Shown here one piece after another: positions 6,707 through 16,066 of a stretch of 64,000 nucleotides of DNA. Within the stretch, counting starts at the first letter, position 1. Each line of letters opens with the position of its first letter. The notes beneath the pieces are model-generated. The model searched no databases. It saw only the letters and a list, made by a program, of their open reading frames with translations, and was not told where the DNA came from. Both the position numbers and the translations under genes were made by a program. This stretch comes from Aliidiomarina minuta (GTDB lineage Bacteria > Pseudomonadota > Gammaproteobacteria > Enterobacterales > Alteromonadaceae). The stretch covers positions 806,001 to 870,000 of the forward strand of contig NZ_PIPL01000001.1 of the NCBI RefSeq assembly GCF_003987145.1, written 5' to 3'.

Positions 6707-9241
6707 TTAATCCCTCGGTGGTGGTGGAGCTAATACTTCACGGGCGCCATTATGGCCTGCGGTAGATACGACCCCAGTCATCTCCATTTGTTCGACAATG
6801 CGCGCGGCGCGATTGTAACCAATACGGAACTTACGCTGCACACTGGATACAGAAACGCGACGGCTTTCAGTCACAAAAGCCACAGCTTCATCAAATAAAG
6901 CATCCGCTTCTTCATCACCAATGCTTGGTTGCTCACCCGGCAATAACCCATCTTCGTTACTGTCTCCGGCTAAAATTTCATTCAAATATTTAGGTTTCTG
7001 CCGCGATTTCCAGTCCGCCACAACCGCGTGTACTTCATGGTCGTCAACAAAGGCACCATGCACACGGGTTGGTACACCACTACCAGGTGGTAAATAAAGC
7101 ATATCGCCCTGCCCCAATAACTGCTCGGCACCGGACTGATCCAAAATAGTGCGCGAATCAATTTTTGAAGACACCTGGAACGCAATGCGGGTTGGAATAT
7201 TGGCCTTGATAAGACCGGTAATCACATCCACGGAAGGACGCTGTGTGGCCAATATTAAGTGAATGCCCGCTGCCCGCGCTTTTTGCGCAATGCGGGCAAT
7301 GAGCTCTTCGACTTTTTTACCGACAATCATCATCATGTCAGCAAATTCGTCAACAACCACCACAATGTGCGGTAAGTGCTCCAGCTCCGGCACGCTTTCA
7401 TGCATGCTATCGCCAGGTTTCCAGGTAGGGTCTTTCAGCGGCTCACCGTCGGCAATACCCTGTGCCACCTTCGCGTTGTAACCTTTCAGATTACGTACAC
7501 CAACCGCTGACATCAGTTTATAACGACGTTCCATTTCACCGACACACCAACGCAGTGCATTGGCGGCATCTTTCATATCAGTCACTACTTCGGTTAACAG
7601 ATGCGGAATGCCTTCATAGACCGACAGCTCGAGCATTTTAGGGTCAATCATGATCAGCCGCACATCTTCCGGCTGCGACTTATACAGCAGACTCAGAATC
7701 ATGACGTTAACGCCCACAGATTTACCTGAACCTGTAGTGCCGGCCACCAGTAAGTGAGGCATTTTTGCCAGATCAACAACCACAGGCTTTCCGGCAATGT
7801 CTTTGCCCAGCACCATAGTTAAGGGTGACGCTGATTTTTGAAAAGCATCACAGGAAATAACTTCGCGCAGCCAGACTATTTCGCGGGATTTATTCGGCAA
7901 TTCCAGACCCACATAAGATTTGCCTGGTATCACTTCAACCACACGTACCGCCAGCGCAGAAAGACTGCGGGCAATGTCTTTTGCCAGGTTAGAAATTTTG
8001 CTGACCTTAACCCCTGGAGCCAGGTCCAGTTCAAAACGAGTAACTACAGGGCCAGGCTGTACCCCAGCGACCTGAACTTCAACGCCAAAGTCTTTCAGGA
8101 CAGCTTCCAGCGTGCTGCTAATCTGATCCAGCTCTTCCTGGGTCAAGGGATTAGTGGTTTTATTAGGACGATCGAGTAGCTCAATAGTAGGTAGCAAACG
8201 CTCCTGCAAATCAGTCTGATCCCGCTGCACTACCGGTTTAGGCTTCGTTTTTGTTGGCGAGCCTGCATCCATTTTTACGCTGCGTTTTGCCGGTGATGCC
8301 GTTTTACCCTGCGTAAAAGGTTCATCTAAATCAGACAGATCAATATCATCTGCCTCGTCATACGCTTGCAGTGAAGGCAGGTTATCGGGCTCTTCATGAA
8401 AATCTGATGTTGCCGATGGCATTTCATCCCAGCTGTAGTCTGTGTCCCGTTGTTCGCGATTGATACGCTCTTTTTTAGCGGGCAATAAACGTTTCCACCA
8501 ACTTTTCTTATCAGACTTCGGCTTACCGCTGAAATCATCATCCAGCGTAAAGTCAGCTTCACCGTGATGTTCCAGCGCAAACTCCGGATCCTGAGCCTTT
8601 TTATCCGAAGTCTTTATTAAAGAGGTTCCAGTTCTATGACCGCCCTGCCCACGAACTTTATTCACCAGCCATAACGAAGCAACAATGCAGTAATGACCAA
8701 TACGGTCAACGATAGTTAACCAGGACCAGCCCGTCACCAGAGTGAAACCTGTCATCATGAAGGTCAGTAACAGCAAAGTCGTACCGAGCAGGTTAAAATA
8801 GGGCAACATAGCGCCACTAACCACATCCCCAAGCACACCGCCGGAGGAAAAATAATAAATATCAGAGAAGTTGAGGCTGGATAACGCCGCCGCACCAGTC
8901 AATAACAATAAGGCACCAATAATACGCAAGCTGACACCCAGGTAGTCCAGGCTTAACAGCTCATGAGGCCGATGGAAAAGCAGATAACCAAAACTGATCA
9001 CCACAAAAGGCATCAAGTAGGCCACAAAACCCAGCACAAACAATAATATATCAGCACACCAGGCACCAATAGCGCCCGCTGCGTTCTGAATATCGCCGGT
9101 ATGCCCTGACTGCGACCAGCTCGGATCAGCCGGATGAAACGTCACTAAGGACACCAGCAGAAAGACTGCCAGTGCTCCGGAGAGCAATAGCCCAACTTCC
9201 AGTAATCTTTGCACACCTGTCATATACTTTCCGTTTGCCAT
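6707..9241 (-). CDS. ftsK: DNA translocase FtsK (short-linker form)
   Basis: A divisome DNA pump of 844 residues that clears the terminus and activates XerCD at dif. Residues 1-185 hold the four or five membrane helices. Residues 190-345 are a short acidic/basic linker, against about 600 residues in E. coli FtsK. The motor follows, with Walker A GTTGSGKSV at 501-509 and Walker B VVVVDEFADMM. The C-terminal gamma winged helix (VSSVQRKFRIGYNRAARIVEQME) reads KOPS and contacts XerD. ATG at 9241 has little ribosome-site context; ATG seven codons in, preceded by GGAAAG, is an alternative. Confidence 0.96.
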   Translation of the reverse strand: MANGKYMTGVQRLLEVGLLLSGALAVFLLVSLVTFHPADPSWSQSGHTGDIQNAAGAIGAWCADILLFVLGFVAYLMPFVVISFGYLLFHRPHELLSLDYLGVSLRIIGALLLLTGAAALSSLNFSDIYYFSSGGVLGDVVSGAMLPYFNLLGTTLLLLTFMMTGFTLVTGWSWLTIVDRIGHYCIVASLWLVNKVRGQGGHRTGTSLIKTSDKKAQDPEFALEHHGEADFTLDDDFSGKPKSDKKSWWKRLLPAKKERINREQRDTDYSWDEMPSATSDFHEEPDNLPSLQAYDEADDIDLSDLDEPFTQGKTASPAKRSVKMDAGSPTKTKPKPVVQRDQTDLQERLLPTIELLDRPNKTTNPLTQEELDQISSTLEAVLKDFGVEVQVAGVQPGPVVTRFELDLAPGVKVSKISNLAKDIARSLSALAVRVVEVIPGKSYVGLELPNKSREIVWLREVISCDAFQKSASPLTMVLGKDIAGKPVVVDLAKMPHLLVAGTTGSGKSVGVNVMILSLLYKSQPEDVRLIMIDPKMLELSVYEGIPHLLTEVVTDMKDAANALRWCVGEMERRYKLMSAVGVRNLKGYNAKVAQGIADGEPLKDPTWKPGDSMHESVPELEHLPHIVVVVDEFADMMMIVGKKVEELIARIAQKARAAGIHLILATQRPSVDVITGLIKANIPTRIAFQVSSKIDSRTILDQSGAEQLLGQGDMLYLPPGSGVPTRVHGAFVDDHEVHAVVADWKSRQKPKYLNEILAGDSNEDGLLPGEQPSIGDEEADALFDEAVAFVTESRRVSVSSVQRKFRIGYNRAARIVEQMEMTGVVSTAGHNGAREVLAPPPPRD

Positions 9242-9289
9242 AGGCGCTTTTTAATTCCTGTCTTGATTGTAACTGAATGAGGCATGAAA

Positions 9290-9754
9290 TCAGCCCTTTA
9301 TCAGGACTTTATTTTCCTGCTTTATTGCTTCCATCACCACATAAGTACGTGATTCATTAACACCAGGCATATTTAGAATAGTCTCACCCAGTAAACGGCG
9401 GTAGGCAGCCATGTCTGCAACTCTGGCTTTTATCAGGAAATCAAAATTCCCTGACACCAGGTGGCATTCCAGTATTTCGTCGGTCTTACGTGCTGCATCG
9501 CTAAATTCCGCAAAAGAATCGGCTGAAGTCCGGGTTAAGGTGATTTCGACAAAGACCAGCAGCGGTGAGCCTAGTTTATCAGGATTTACCCGGGCAAAAT
9601 AACCCTCAATAACGCCTAACCGCTCCAGCTTACGAACCCTTTCCAAACAAGGCGTTGGGCTTAACCCCACGGCTTTAGCCAGGGCTACGTTTGAAATTCT
9701 GCCATCTCCCTGCAGGATGCGCAAAATTTTACGGTCGGTCCTGTCAATAGTCAT
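9290..9754 (-). CDS. lrp: Leucine-responsive regulatory protein Lrp
   Basis: A feast/famine regulator of 154 residues. The N-terminal helix-turn-helix (GRISNVALAKAVGLSPTPCL) and the RAM ligand-binding domain (CHLVSGNFDFLIKARVADM, LLGETILNMPGVNESRTYVV) match E. coli Lrp closely throughout, so this is a true Lrp rather than a distant AsnC relative. An in-frame TTG lies three codons upstream, but the ATG is nine bases after AGG and seems the natural start. It is divergent from ald, a classic Lrp/AldR-type target, and directly upstream of ftsK as in E. coli. Confidence 0.95.
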   Translation of the reverse strand: MTIDRTDRKILRILQGDGRISNVALAKAVGLSPTPCLERVRKLERLGVIEGYFARVNPDKLGSPLLVFVEITLTRTSADSFAEFSDAARKTDEILECHLVSGNFDFLIKARVADMAAYRRLLGETILNMPGVNESRTYVVMEAIKQENKVLIKG

Positions 9755-9913
9755 TTTATCCAACCTATTCGCTTTTTAGGGTTTATTGTACTGATTTATT
9801 CTATATTTATAGCATTTTTACCTAATTTTAACCATAAAAAAAGTGAGTAAGTCCGGCCCTCTGTAGGCTATACTTTTGCCAAGTTTTTACACGTCTATTG
9901 AGGCAATTTTTAT
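9755..9913. promoter_or_regulatory. AT-rich lrp/ald divergent control region
   Basis: About 160 bp of strongly AT-rich DNA with many A/T tracts, the kind of sequence Lrp octamers wrap. TATACT at 9869-9874 is a good -10 for ald, but no good -35 lies 16-18 bp before it, as expected for an activator-dependent promoter. Control of ald by Lrp is inferred from the layout. Confidence 0.5.
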
Positions 9914-11038
9914 ATGTTAATTGGTGTACCAAAAGAGATTAAAAACCACGAATACCGTATCGGCCTTTCGCCAGCAGCAGTGCGCGAATATGTTGAAAAC
10001 GGTCATCAGGTTATCGTGGAAACCAATGGTGGTACCGCCATTGGTTTTACCAACGAAGACTACATTCAGGCCGGTGCCAGCATTGCTGATACACCGGAAG
10101 AAATTTTTGCCTCAGCGGACATGATCGTAAAAGTAAAAGAACCGCAGCCTAATGAGTGCAAGCAACTGCGCGAAGGTCAGATTCTTTATACCTACCTGCA
10201 TCTGGCACCGGATCCTACACAAACTAAACTGCTGGCTGAAGCTGGTGTTACAGCAATTGCATATGAAACGGTTACTGACAACCGCGGTGGTTTGCCACTG
10301 CTGGCTCCGATGAGTGAAGTGGCTGGCCGTATGTCTATCCAGGCCGGTGCCCACCATCTGGAAAAAGCCCATGGCGGCAGCGGTACTCTGTTAGGTGGCG
10401 TTCCTGGTGTGGCCCCTGCTGAAGTACTGGTTATCGGTGGCGGCGTGGTAGGTATCAACGCCGCGAAAATGGCCATTGGTATGGGTGCTGAAGTCACTAT
10501 ACTGGACCGTTCACTGCCACGCTTGCGTGAGCTGGATGATATCTTCAACGGTCGGGTTAAAACTATCTACTCAACAGTAGATGCCATTGACCACTATTCC
10601 AGAACTGCAGACCTGGTAATTGGCGCTGTGCTTATCCCCGGCGCTGCAGCACCTAAGCTGTTGACCCGTGAACACCTGAAAAACATGAAGCCTGGTTCAG
10701 TAGTGGTTGACGTTGCTATCGATCAGGGCGGCTGCTTTGAAACTTCTAAAGCCACCACGCATCAGGATCCTACTTATGTGATCGAAGATGTAGTGCATTA
10801 CTGTGTTGCCAACATGCCAGGTGGTGTAGCGCGTACCTCTACTATCGCGCTGAACAACGCCACATTACCTTACGGTATTGCTCTGGCTAACCACGGCCTG
10901 GAAGCTATGCGTAACAATAAAAACCTGCTTGACGGTCTGAATATGCACAAAGGTAAAATCACCTATAAAGCTATTCATGACGACCTGGGTGAAGAACTGA
11001 ATCTGCAATATATAGACCCGCTTGAAGCTCTGGGTTAA
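9914..11038 (+). CDS. ald: Alanine dehydrogenase
   Basis: A 374-residue NAD-dependent enzyme that oxidatively deaminates L-alanine to pyruvate and ammonia, or runs in reverse. The substrate-site residues of the family are in place: Arg15, Lys75 (VKVKEPQ) and His96 (YLHLAP). The Rossmann motif GGGVVGINAAKMAIGMGAEV and the later Asp in VVVDVAIDQGGC are also present. It ends with a strong terminator and stands alone, divergent from lrp. In this organism it would let alanine serve as a carbon and nitrogen source. Confidence 0.97.
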   Translation: MLIGVPKEIKNHEYRIGLSPAAVREYVENGHQVIVETNGGTAIGFTNEDYIQAGASIADTPEEIFASADMIVKVKEPQPNECKQLREGQILYTYLHLAPDPTQTKLLAEAGVTAIAYETVTDNRGGLPLLAPMSEVAGRMSIQAGAHHLEKAHGGSGTLLGGVPGVAPAEVLVIGGGVVGINAAKMAIGMGAEVTILDRSLPRLRELDDIFNGRVKTIYSTVDAIDHYSRTADLVIGAVLIPGAAAPKLLTREHLKNMKPGSVVVDVAIDQGGCFETSKATTHQDPTYVIEDVVHYCVANMPGGVARTSTIALNNATLPYGIALANHGLEAMRNNKNLLDGLNMHKGKITYKAIHDDLGEELNLQYIDPLEALG

Positions 11039-11060
11039 TCCGTTCATTTTTCTGCACTAA

Positions 11061-11092
11061 AAAGAGCCAGTGATTATTATCACTGGCTCTTT
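11061..11092 (+). terminator. Terminator of ald, perfect 14-bp stem
   Basis: AAAGAGCCAGTGAT (11061-11074), loop TATT, and ATCACTGGCTCTTT (11079-11092) form a perfect stem. The T-tract is short and is followed by seven Cs. Confidence 0.82.
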
Positions 11093-11162
11093 ACCCCCCC
11101 TGCATAAGCCCCTACAATGAGTCCACTTTTTTGTAGATTGAAGATAGTGGAGTAGACTCTTC

Positions 11163-12125
11163 ATGGCTGATGCAAAGCATTGTAAATTACTAATCCTTGG
11201 TTCCGGACCTGCTGGCTACACTGCCGCTGTCTATGCCGCCCGCGCCAACTTAGACCCCGTACTTCTTACCGGCATTGAACAAGGCGGTCAATTAACCACT
11301 ACAACAGATGTAGAAAACTGGCCTGGTGATGCGGAAGGCCTGACCGGCCCCGACCTTATGGTCCGCATGCAAAAACATGCCGAGCGTTTTGATACTGAAA
11401 TCATTTTTGACCACATCAATGAAGTGCAGTTGAAGCAACGCCCTTTCGTACTCAAAGGCGACAGTGGTGAATACACCTGTGATGCGCTGATTATCGCGAC
11501 CGGTGCCTCTGCTAAATACCTGGGACTGCCTTCAGAAGAAGCATTCAAAGGCAAAGGCGTCAGTGCCTGTGCTACCTGTGATGGTTTTTTCTACCGCAAT
11601 CAGAAAGTCTGTGTCGTTGGTGGTGGTAATACTGCCATTGAAGAAGCTCTGTATCTGTCAAATATTGCCAGTGAAGTGCACCTCATCCATCGTCGTGACA
11701 CTTTCCGTGGAGAAAAAATACTCATCGACCGTATGATGGATAAAGCTAAGAATGGCAACATTACTCTGCACCTGCATAAAACTCTGGATGAGGTATTAGG
11801 TGACAATATGGGTGTTACTGGCGTGCGCATTAAAGATACCCGCAGTGACGAACTGAATGAACTTGAAGTTCAGGGTGCCTTTATTGCCATTGGTCATCAA
11901 CCTAATACCGATATGTTCGCCGGGCAGCTGGATATGGAAAACGGCTACATCAAGGTACAAACCGGAAGTCATGGCAACGCCACTCAAACCAGCATCGAAG
12001 GTGTTTATGCTGCAGGTGACGTCAGTGACCATGTTTACCGTCAGGCGATTACCTCTGCCGGTACTGGTTGCATGGCCGCACTGGATGCCGAACGTTTCCT
12101 TGATCAGCTTGAGCATAATAAATAA
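11163..12125 (+). CDS. trxB: Thioredoxin reductase
   Basis: A 320-residue FAD flavoprotein that uses NADPH to reduce thioredoxin in the cytosol. The FAD-binding motif GSGPAGYTAAVYAAR is near the start, the redox pair CATC is at 136-139 (ACATCDGFFY), the NADPH motif is GGGNTAIEEALYL, and the C-terminal FAD motif is GVYAAGDVSD. Length and motifs equal E. coli TrxB. In E. coli cydDC lies between trxB and aat; here aat follows after only 18 nt, probably on the same transcript. Confidence 0.97.
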   Translation: MADAKHCKLLILGSGPAGYTAAVYAARANLDPVLLTGIEQGGQLTTTTDVENWPGDAEGLTGPDLMVRMQKHAERFDTEIIFDHINEVQLKQRPFVLKGDSGEYTCDALIIATGASAKYLGLPSEEAFKGKGVSACATCDGFFYRNQKVCVVGGGNTAIEEALYLSNIASEVHLIHRRDTFRGEKILIDRMMDKAKNGNITLHLHKTLDEVLGDNMGVTGVRIKDTRSDELNELEVQGAFIAIGHQPNTDMFAGQLDMENGYIKVQTGSHGNATQTSIEGVYAAGDVSDHVYRQAITSAGTGCMAALDAERFLDQLEHNK

Positions 12126-12143
12126 GTGCGAGGCTAACAATCT

Positions 12144-12863
12144 ATGTTAGCTCAGCTATCCAGCCACCAACACCTGTTTCCTGACCCCAGGACAGCGCTG
12201 CCAGAACCCAATGGGTTGCTGGCGGTTGGTGGCGATTTATCCCCACAACGACTATTAAAAGCCTATCATCAGGGCATTTTCCCCTGGTTCAGCCCGGAAG
12301 ACCCTATTCTTTGGTGGAGTCCAGACCCCCGCGGCGTGATTATGCCCCACCAGCTGCATGTTAGTCGCAGTCTGCGTAAGTTTCTTCGTCGCTGTAATTA
12401 TCAATGTTCTATCAACAAAGCTTTCCCGGAAGTTATTCAGGCCTGCGCCGATCAGCGAGCTGAACTGGAGGGAACCTGGATAACCGGTGAAATGGAACAT
12501 GCTTACACACAGCTTCACGAAATGGGCCATGCACACTCAATCGAAGTCTGGCAAGGTGACAGACTTATTGGTGGTTTATATGGTGTGTTGGTAGGCCAGA
12601 CATTCTGTGGCGAAAGCATGTTTCATCGTGCTGATAATGCGTCTAAAATTGCCTTACTGGCGTTGCGCGAACACTTATTAGCCGGCGGCTTGCGCCTGAT
12701 TGATTGCCAGCTGCCCAGTCTTCATTTAAATAGCCTTGGTGCTATCGAAATGCCTCGTGAGCGGTTTTTACACACGCTGGCACTAGGTGTAGATCGTCCT
12801 ATGGACCCGAATTTACTGGTTCCTCAGGCAATAGACTGTGCTTTCATTGGTAATTCTGTTTAA
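12144..12863 (+). CDS. aat: Leucyl/phenylalanyl-tRNA-protein transferase
   Basis: The 239-residue enzyme of the N-end rule adds Leu or Phe to proteins with N-terminal Arg or Lys, marking them for ClpS-ClpAP. Family motifs are FPDPRTALPEPNGLLAVGGD, GIFPWFSPEDPILWWSPDPR, GLYGVLVGQTFCGESMFH and LIDCQLPSLHLNSLGA. Its place near clpS-clpA groups the tagging enzyme with the adaptor and unfoldase of the same pathway, as in E. coli. Shortly after its stop an infA promoter begins. Confidence 0.96.
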   Translation: MLAQLSSHQHLFPDPRTALPEPNGLLAVGGDLSPQRLLKAYHQGIFPWFSPEDPILWWSPDPRGVIMPHQLHVSRSLRKFLRRCNYQCSINKAFPEVIQACADQRAELEGTWITGEMEHAYTQLHEMGHAHSIEVWQGDRLIGGLYGVLVGQTFCGESMFHRADNASKIALLALREHLLAGGLRLIDCQLPSLHLNSLGAIEMPRERFLHTLALGVDRPMDPNLLVPQAIDCAFIGNSV

Positions 12864-12876
12864 AAAGCGTTAGAAT
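12847..12876 (+). promoter_or_regulatory. Likely infA promoter
   Basis: TTGGTA (12847-12852), an 18-nt spacer and TAGAAT (12871-12876) precede an AT-rich leader of about 45 nt. The -35 element lies inside the 3' end of aat. Confidence 0.5.
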
Positions 12877-12927
12877 TCCTCACAGTTTTTTCCAGCGCGA
12901 TTTTTAATACAAAATTTAGAGGGTTTA

Positions 12928-13146
12928 ATGGCGAAAGAAGATAGCATTGAGATGCAGGGCGTGATCCTGGATACCCTGCCGAACACTATGTTCCGCGTTG
13001 AACTGGAAAACGGTCACGTTGTGACTGCTCATATTTCCGGTAAAATGCGCAAAAACTACATCCGTATCCTGACTGGTGACAAAGTTACAGTTCAGCTTAC
13101 GCCTTACGACTTAACAAAAGGTCGTATCGTTTTCCGTGCCCGTTAA
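12928..13146 (+). CDS. infA: Translation initiation factor IF-1
   Basis: A 72-residue OB-fold protein that binds the 30S A site and helps IF-2 and IF-3 select the initiator tRNA. The sequence is near-invariant for the family (MQGVILDTLPNTMFRVELEN, GKMRKNYIRIL, LTPYDLTKGRIVFRAR). AGAGGG lies eight bases before the ATG. It is closed by a strong terminator shared with the convergent clpA. Confidence 0.98.
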   Translation: MAKEDSIEMQGVILDTLPNTMFRVELENGHVVTAHISGKMRKNYIRILTGDKVTVQLTPYDLTKGRIVFRAR

Positions 13147-13172
13147 TTAACAGCACCTTGCAAGATAAAATC

Positions 13173-13200
13173 AAAAAACCCGGCTGACGCCGGGTTTTTT
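13173..13200. terminator. Bidirectional terminator between infA and clpA
   Basis: AAAAAACCCGGC (13173-13184), loop TGAC and GCCGGGTTTTTT (13189-13200) have A and T tracts at both ends, so the hairpin can serve both convergent genes. Confidence 0.92.
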
Positions 13201-13225
13201 ACGTTTTAAGCTTCACTGTTAAGCT

Positions 13226-15499
13226 TTAAGCTAATGCAGCTTCACTTTCATTGTCATAGGTGAAACTCAGGGTTTCCGAGTTTTCACTTTCAACAGTAAC
13301 CTCGACATTACCGCCTTTGAGCAATGAACCGAATAAAATTTCATTCGCTAGCGGTTTCTTAATGTGTTCCTGTATGACACGGGACATCGGCCGGGCACCC
13401 ATTTCTTTATCGTAGCCCTTAACTGCCAGCCAGTCGCGAGCAGCAGAGTCCACTTCCATAGAAACGCCTTTCTTATCCAGCTGCGCCTGTAGTTCACATA
13501 TGAACTTGTCCACCACCTGCTCAATCACCTGAGTATCCAGATGATTAAACCAGACAATGCTATCCAGACGATTACGGAACTCCGGTGTAAAGACTTTATT
13601 AATTTCCGCCATGGCATCGACGCTGTGATCCTGTTGCTGGAAGCCGATCGACTTACGTACCGTTTCACGAACACCAGCATTGGTTGTCATCACCAGAATC
13701 ACATTACGAAAATCAGCTTTGCGCCCATTGTTATCGGTTAAAGCACCATTATCCATGACCTGCAACAGGATATTAAAGACATCGCTATGCGCTTTTTCGA
13801 TCTCATCCAATAGCACCACACTGTAAGGTTGCTTAATGACAGCGTCGGTTAATAAACCGCCCTGCTCATAACCCACATAACCTGGAGGTGCACCTATCAA
13901 TCGGCTCACCGAGTGACGCTCCATATACTCCGACATATCAAAGCGTAGTAACTCCACGCCCATCGCCTTAGCTAGTTGCTGCGTAACCTCAGTCTTACCC
14001 ACACCGGTAGGACCCGCAAACATGAAGGAACCCACAGGACGGTTCTCACTGCCCAGACCGGAACGCGAAAGGCGGATCGCAGCGGTCAGATTATCAATCG
14101 CCTGATCCTGACCAAAGACCACCATTTTCAGGTTACGGTCCAGTTGCTCCAGCATACTTTGATCGGTGCGTGACACTGACTGTTCAGGAATACGGGCAAT
14201 GCGCGATACTATGAGTTCAATATCCGAAACACCAATGGTTTTCTTACGCTTAGAAGGTGGTAGCAAGCGTTGACTGGCGCCCGCCTCGTCCATCACGTCA
14301 ATCGCCTTATCCGGCAAGTGGCGCTCGTTAATGTACTTGGCCGCCAGCTCTGCAGCGGCGCGAATCGCCGGCTGGGTATAACGAATGCCATGATGCGACT
14401 CATAACGCTCTTTCAGACCCAGCAGAATTTTGGTGGTGTCTTCAACCGACGGCTCAGGCACATCAATTTTTTGAAAACGACGAACCAATGCCCGGTCTTT
14501 CTCAAAAATATTTTTAAATTCCTGATAGGTGGTAGAACCTATGCACTTGAGCTCACCATTAGTTAGCAGTGGCTTCAACAGGTTTGACGCATCCATAACC
14601 CCACCGGATGCCGCCCCGGCACCAATAATGGTATGAATTTCATCAATAAACAGAATCGCGTTCTCTTGCTGATCCAATTCTTTTAATAAGGCTTTAAAGC
14701 GCTTCTCAAAGTCGCCGCGATACTTTGTACCGGCGAGTAATCCGCCCATATCAAGGCTATAGATAACCGCGTCTTGAATAACTTCCGGCACATCTTCATT
14801 AACAATGCGATACGCAAGACCTTCCGCAATAGCGGTTTTACCTACCCCAGCTTCGCCCACTAACAACGGGTTGTTTTTACGCCGGCGGCAAAGTACCTGA
14901 ATGGTTCGTTCGACTTCTCTTTCACGGCCAATAAGAGGATCTATTTTACCCTTCTTCGCCAGGGCATTGAGGTTGCTGCAAAAACGCTGTAAGTAACTTT
15001 GTTCTTCCTCAGCACCTGCAACAGCAGCCTCTGGGTCCTGTTCGTCACCCGGCCCTTCTTCTTCAATGCGGGAAAAGCCATGGGAGATATAATTCACTAC
15101 ATCCAGGCGACTAATATCCTGTTTGTTTAACAGATAAACAGCCTGCGACTCCTGCTCGCTAAAGATAGCAACCAGTACATTAGCACCCGTTACTTCAGCG
15201 TTGCCTGATGATTGCACATGGAAAACTGCGCGCTGTAAAACACGCTGAAACCCCAGTGTCGGCTGGGTATCCAGGCTCTCGTCGTCATCCGCAAACTTAG
15301 GAGTGCTACGATCAATATAACTCAGCAGCTCTTCTTTCAGCTGTTCAAAGTTAAGCCCACAAGAGCGAAGAGCATCGGACGCATCCGGGTTGTCCAGTAA
15401 CGCTACCAGCAGGTGTTCAACCGTCATCAATTCATGACGTCGCTCGCGTGCCAAACGAAAGGCATCATTCAGGGTTAGTTCAAGTGCTTTGTTCAGCAT
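13226..15499 (-). CDS. clpA: ATP-dependent Clp protease ATPase subunit ClpA
   Basis: A 757-residue double AAA+ unfoldase (758 in E. coli) that feeds substrates to ClpP. Residues 1 to about 145 form the N-domain that binds ClpS. The first Walker A is GEAGVGKTAIAEG with Walker B AILFIDEIHTIIG, and the second is GPTGVGKTEVTQQ with VVLLDEIEKAH. The ClpP-docking loop RKSIGFQQQ is present, with IGF in place of the E. coli IGL. It lies 23 nt after clpS in a two-gene operon; clpP is not in this window. Confidence 0.97.
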   Translation of the reverse strand: MLNKALELTLNDAFRLARERRHELMTVEHLLVALLDNPDASDALRSCGLNFEQLKEELLSYIDRSTPKFADDDESLDTQPTLGFQRVLQRAVFHVQSSGNAEVTGANVLVAIFSEQESQAVYLLNKQDISRLDVVNYISHGFSRIEEEGPGDEQDPEAAVAGAEEEQSYLQRFCSNLNALAKKGKIDPLIGREREVERTIQVLCRRRKNNPLLVGEAGVGKTAIAEGLAYRIVNEDVPEVIQDAVIYSLDMGGLLAGTKYRGDFEKRFKALLKELDQQENAILFIDEIHTIIGAGAASGGVMDASNLLKPLLTNGELKCIGSTTYQEFKNIFEKDRALVRRFQKIDVPEPSVEDTTKILLGLKERYESHHGIRYTQPAIRAAAELAAKYINERHLPDKAIDVMDEAGASQRLLPPSKRKKTIGVSDIELIVSRIARIPEQSVSRTDQSMLEQLDRNLKMVVFGQDQAIDNLTAAIRLSRSGLGSENRPVGSFMFAGPTGVGKTEVTQQLAKAMGVELLRFDMSEYMERHSVSRLIGAPPGYVGYEQGGLLTDAVIKQPYSVVLLDEIEKAHSDVFNILLQVMDNGALTDNNGRKADFRNVILVMTTNAGVRETVRKSIGFQQQDHSVDAMAEINKVFTPEFRNRLDSIVWFNHLDTQVIEQVVDKFICELQAQLDKKGVSMEVDSAARDWLAVKGYDKEMGARPMSRVIQEHIKKPLANEILFGSLLKGGNVEVTVESENSETLSFTYDNESEAALA

Positions 15500-15522
15500 G
15501 GGCCACTCCTTACTGCTTTAAA

Positions 15523-15840
15523 TTAGGCTTGCTCCATCGTACAGAGCAAGGGATGCTGGTTTTCACGGGCAAACTGATTTACCTGCACCACTTTAGTTTC
15601 AGCAATCTCAGCAGAATAAACGCCACAGACAGCTTTGCCTTGATAGTGCACTTTCAACATAACATCTGTTGCAGCCTCCTGATCAAGTTTAAAAAATCGT
15701 ATCAGCACTTCAATAACGAAGTCCATCGGGGTGTAGTCGTCATTATTCAACAGCACCTGGTACATAGACGGCGGCGCAATTTCCTGCTCAACGTCTTCGT
15801 CCAGGTGATGCTGGGGTATTGAATCACTGAATCTACTCAT
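15523..15840 (-). CDS. clpS: Clp protease adaptor ClpS
   Basis: A 105-residue adaptor that recognises N-degron residues (Leu, Phe, Trp, Tyr) and delivers them to ClpAP. The signature MYQVLLNNDDYTPMDFVIEV contains the NDDxT/MxFV pocket residues, and KVHYQGKAVCGVYSAEIAETK is typical. A flexible N-terminal extension of about 25 residues, needed for ClpA engagement, is present. It is divergent from cspD as in E. coli. Confidence 0.96.
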   Translation of the reverse strand: MSRFSDSIPQHHLDEDVEQEIAPPSMYQVLLNNDDYTPMDFVIEVLIRFFKLDQEAATDVMLKVHYQGKAVCGVYSAEIAETKVVQVNQFARENQHPLLCTMEQA

Positions 15841-16066
15841 AGTTACTACTATAGACCCTATTTGGCTCTCTGTTGAGAGGTTAAAGTTAATAAGAGGTTA
15901 AAAAAATGTTCTTTTTTTGCGATCTTTTCTTGACTAATTTTTGCACTTATCTATTGTAGATATTGTACCTTAATTGTATTAATTCAACGGGTGCTCCATA
16001 ACAAAAAGAAGGCACTTTTAGCTTTCAGACAAAACAACTTGTTTAAAACAAGAAGGATGTAGAAGT
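15841..16066. promoter_or_regulatory. clpS/cspD divergent control region
   Basis: About 226 bp of AT-rich DNA with long T and A runs. The cspD side ends in AGAAGGATGTAGAAGT, giving AAGGA about ten bases before the start. Several AT-rich hexamers could serve as -10 boxes; none is convincing enough to place. Confidence 0.5.
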
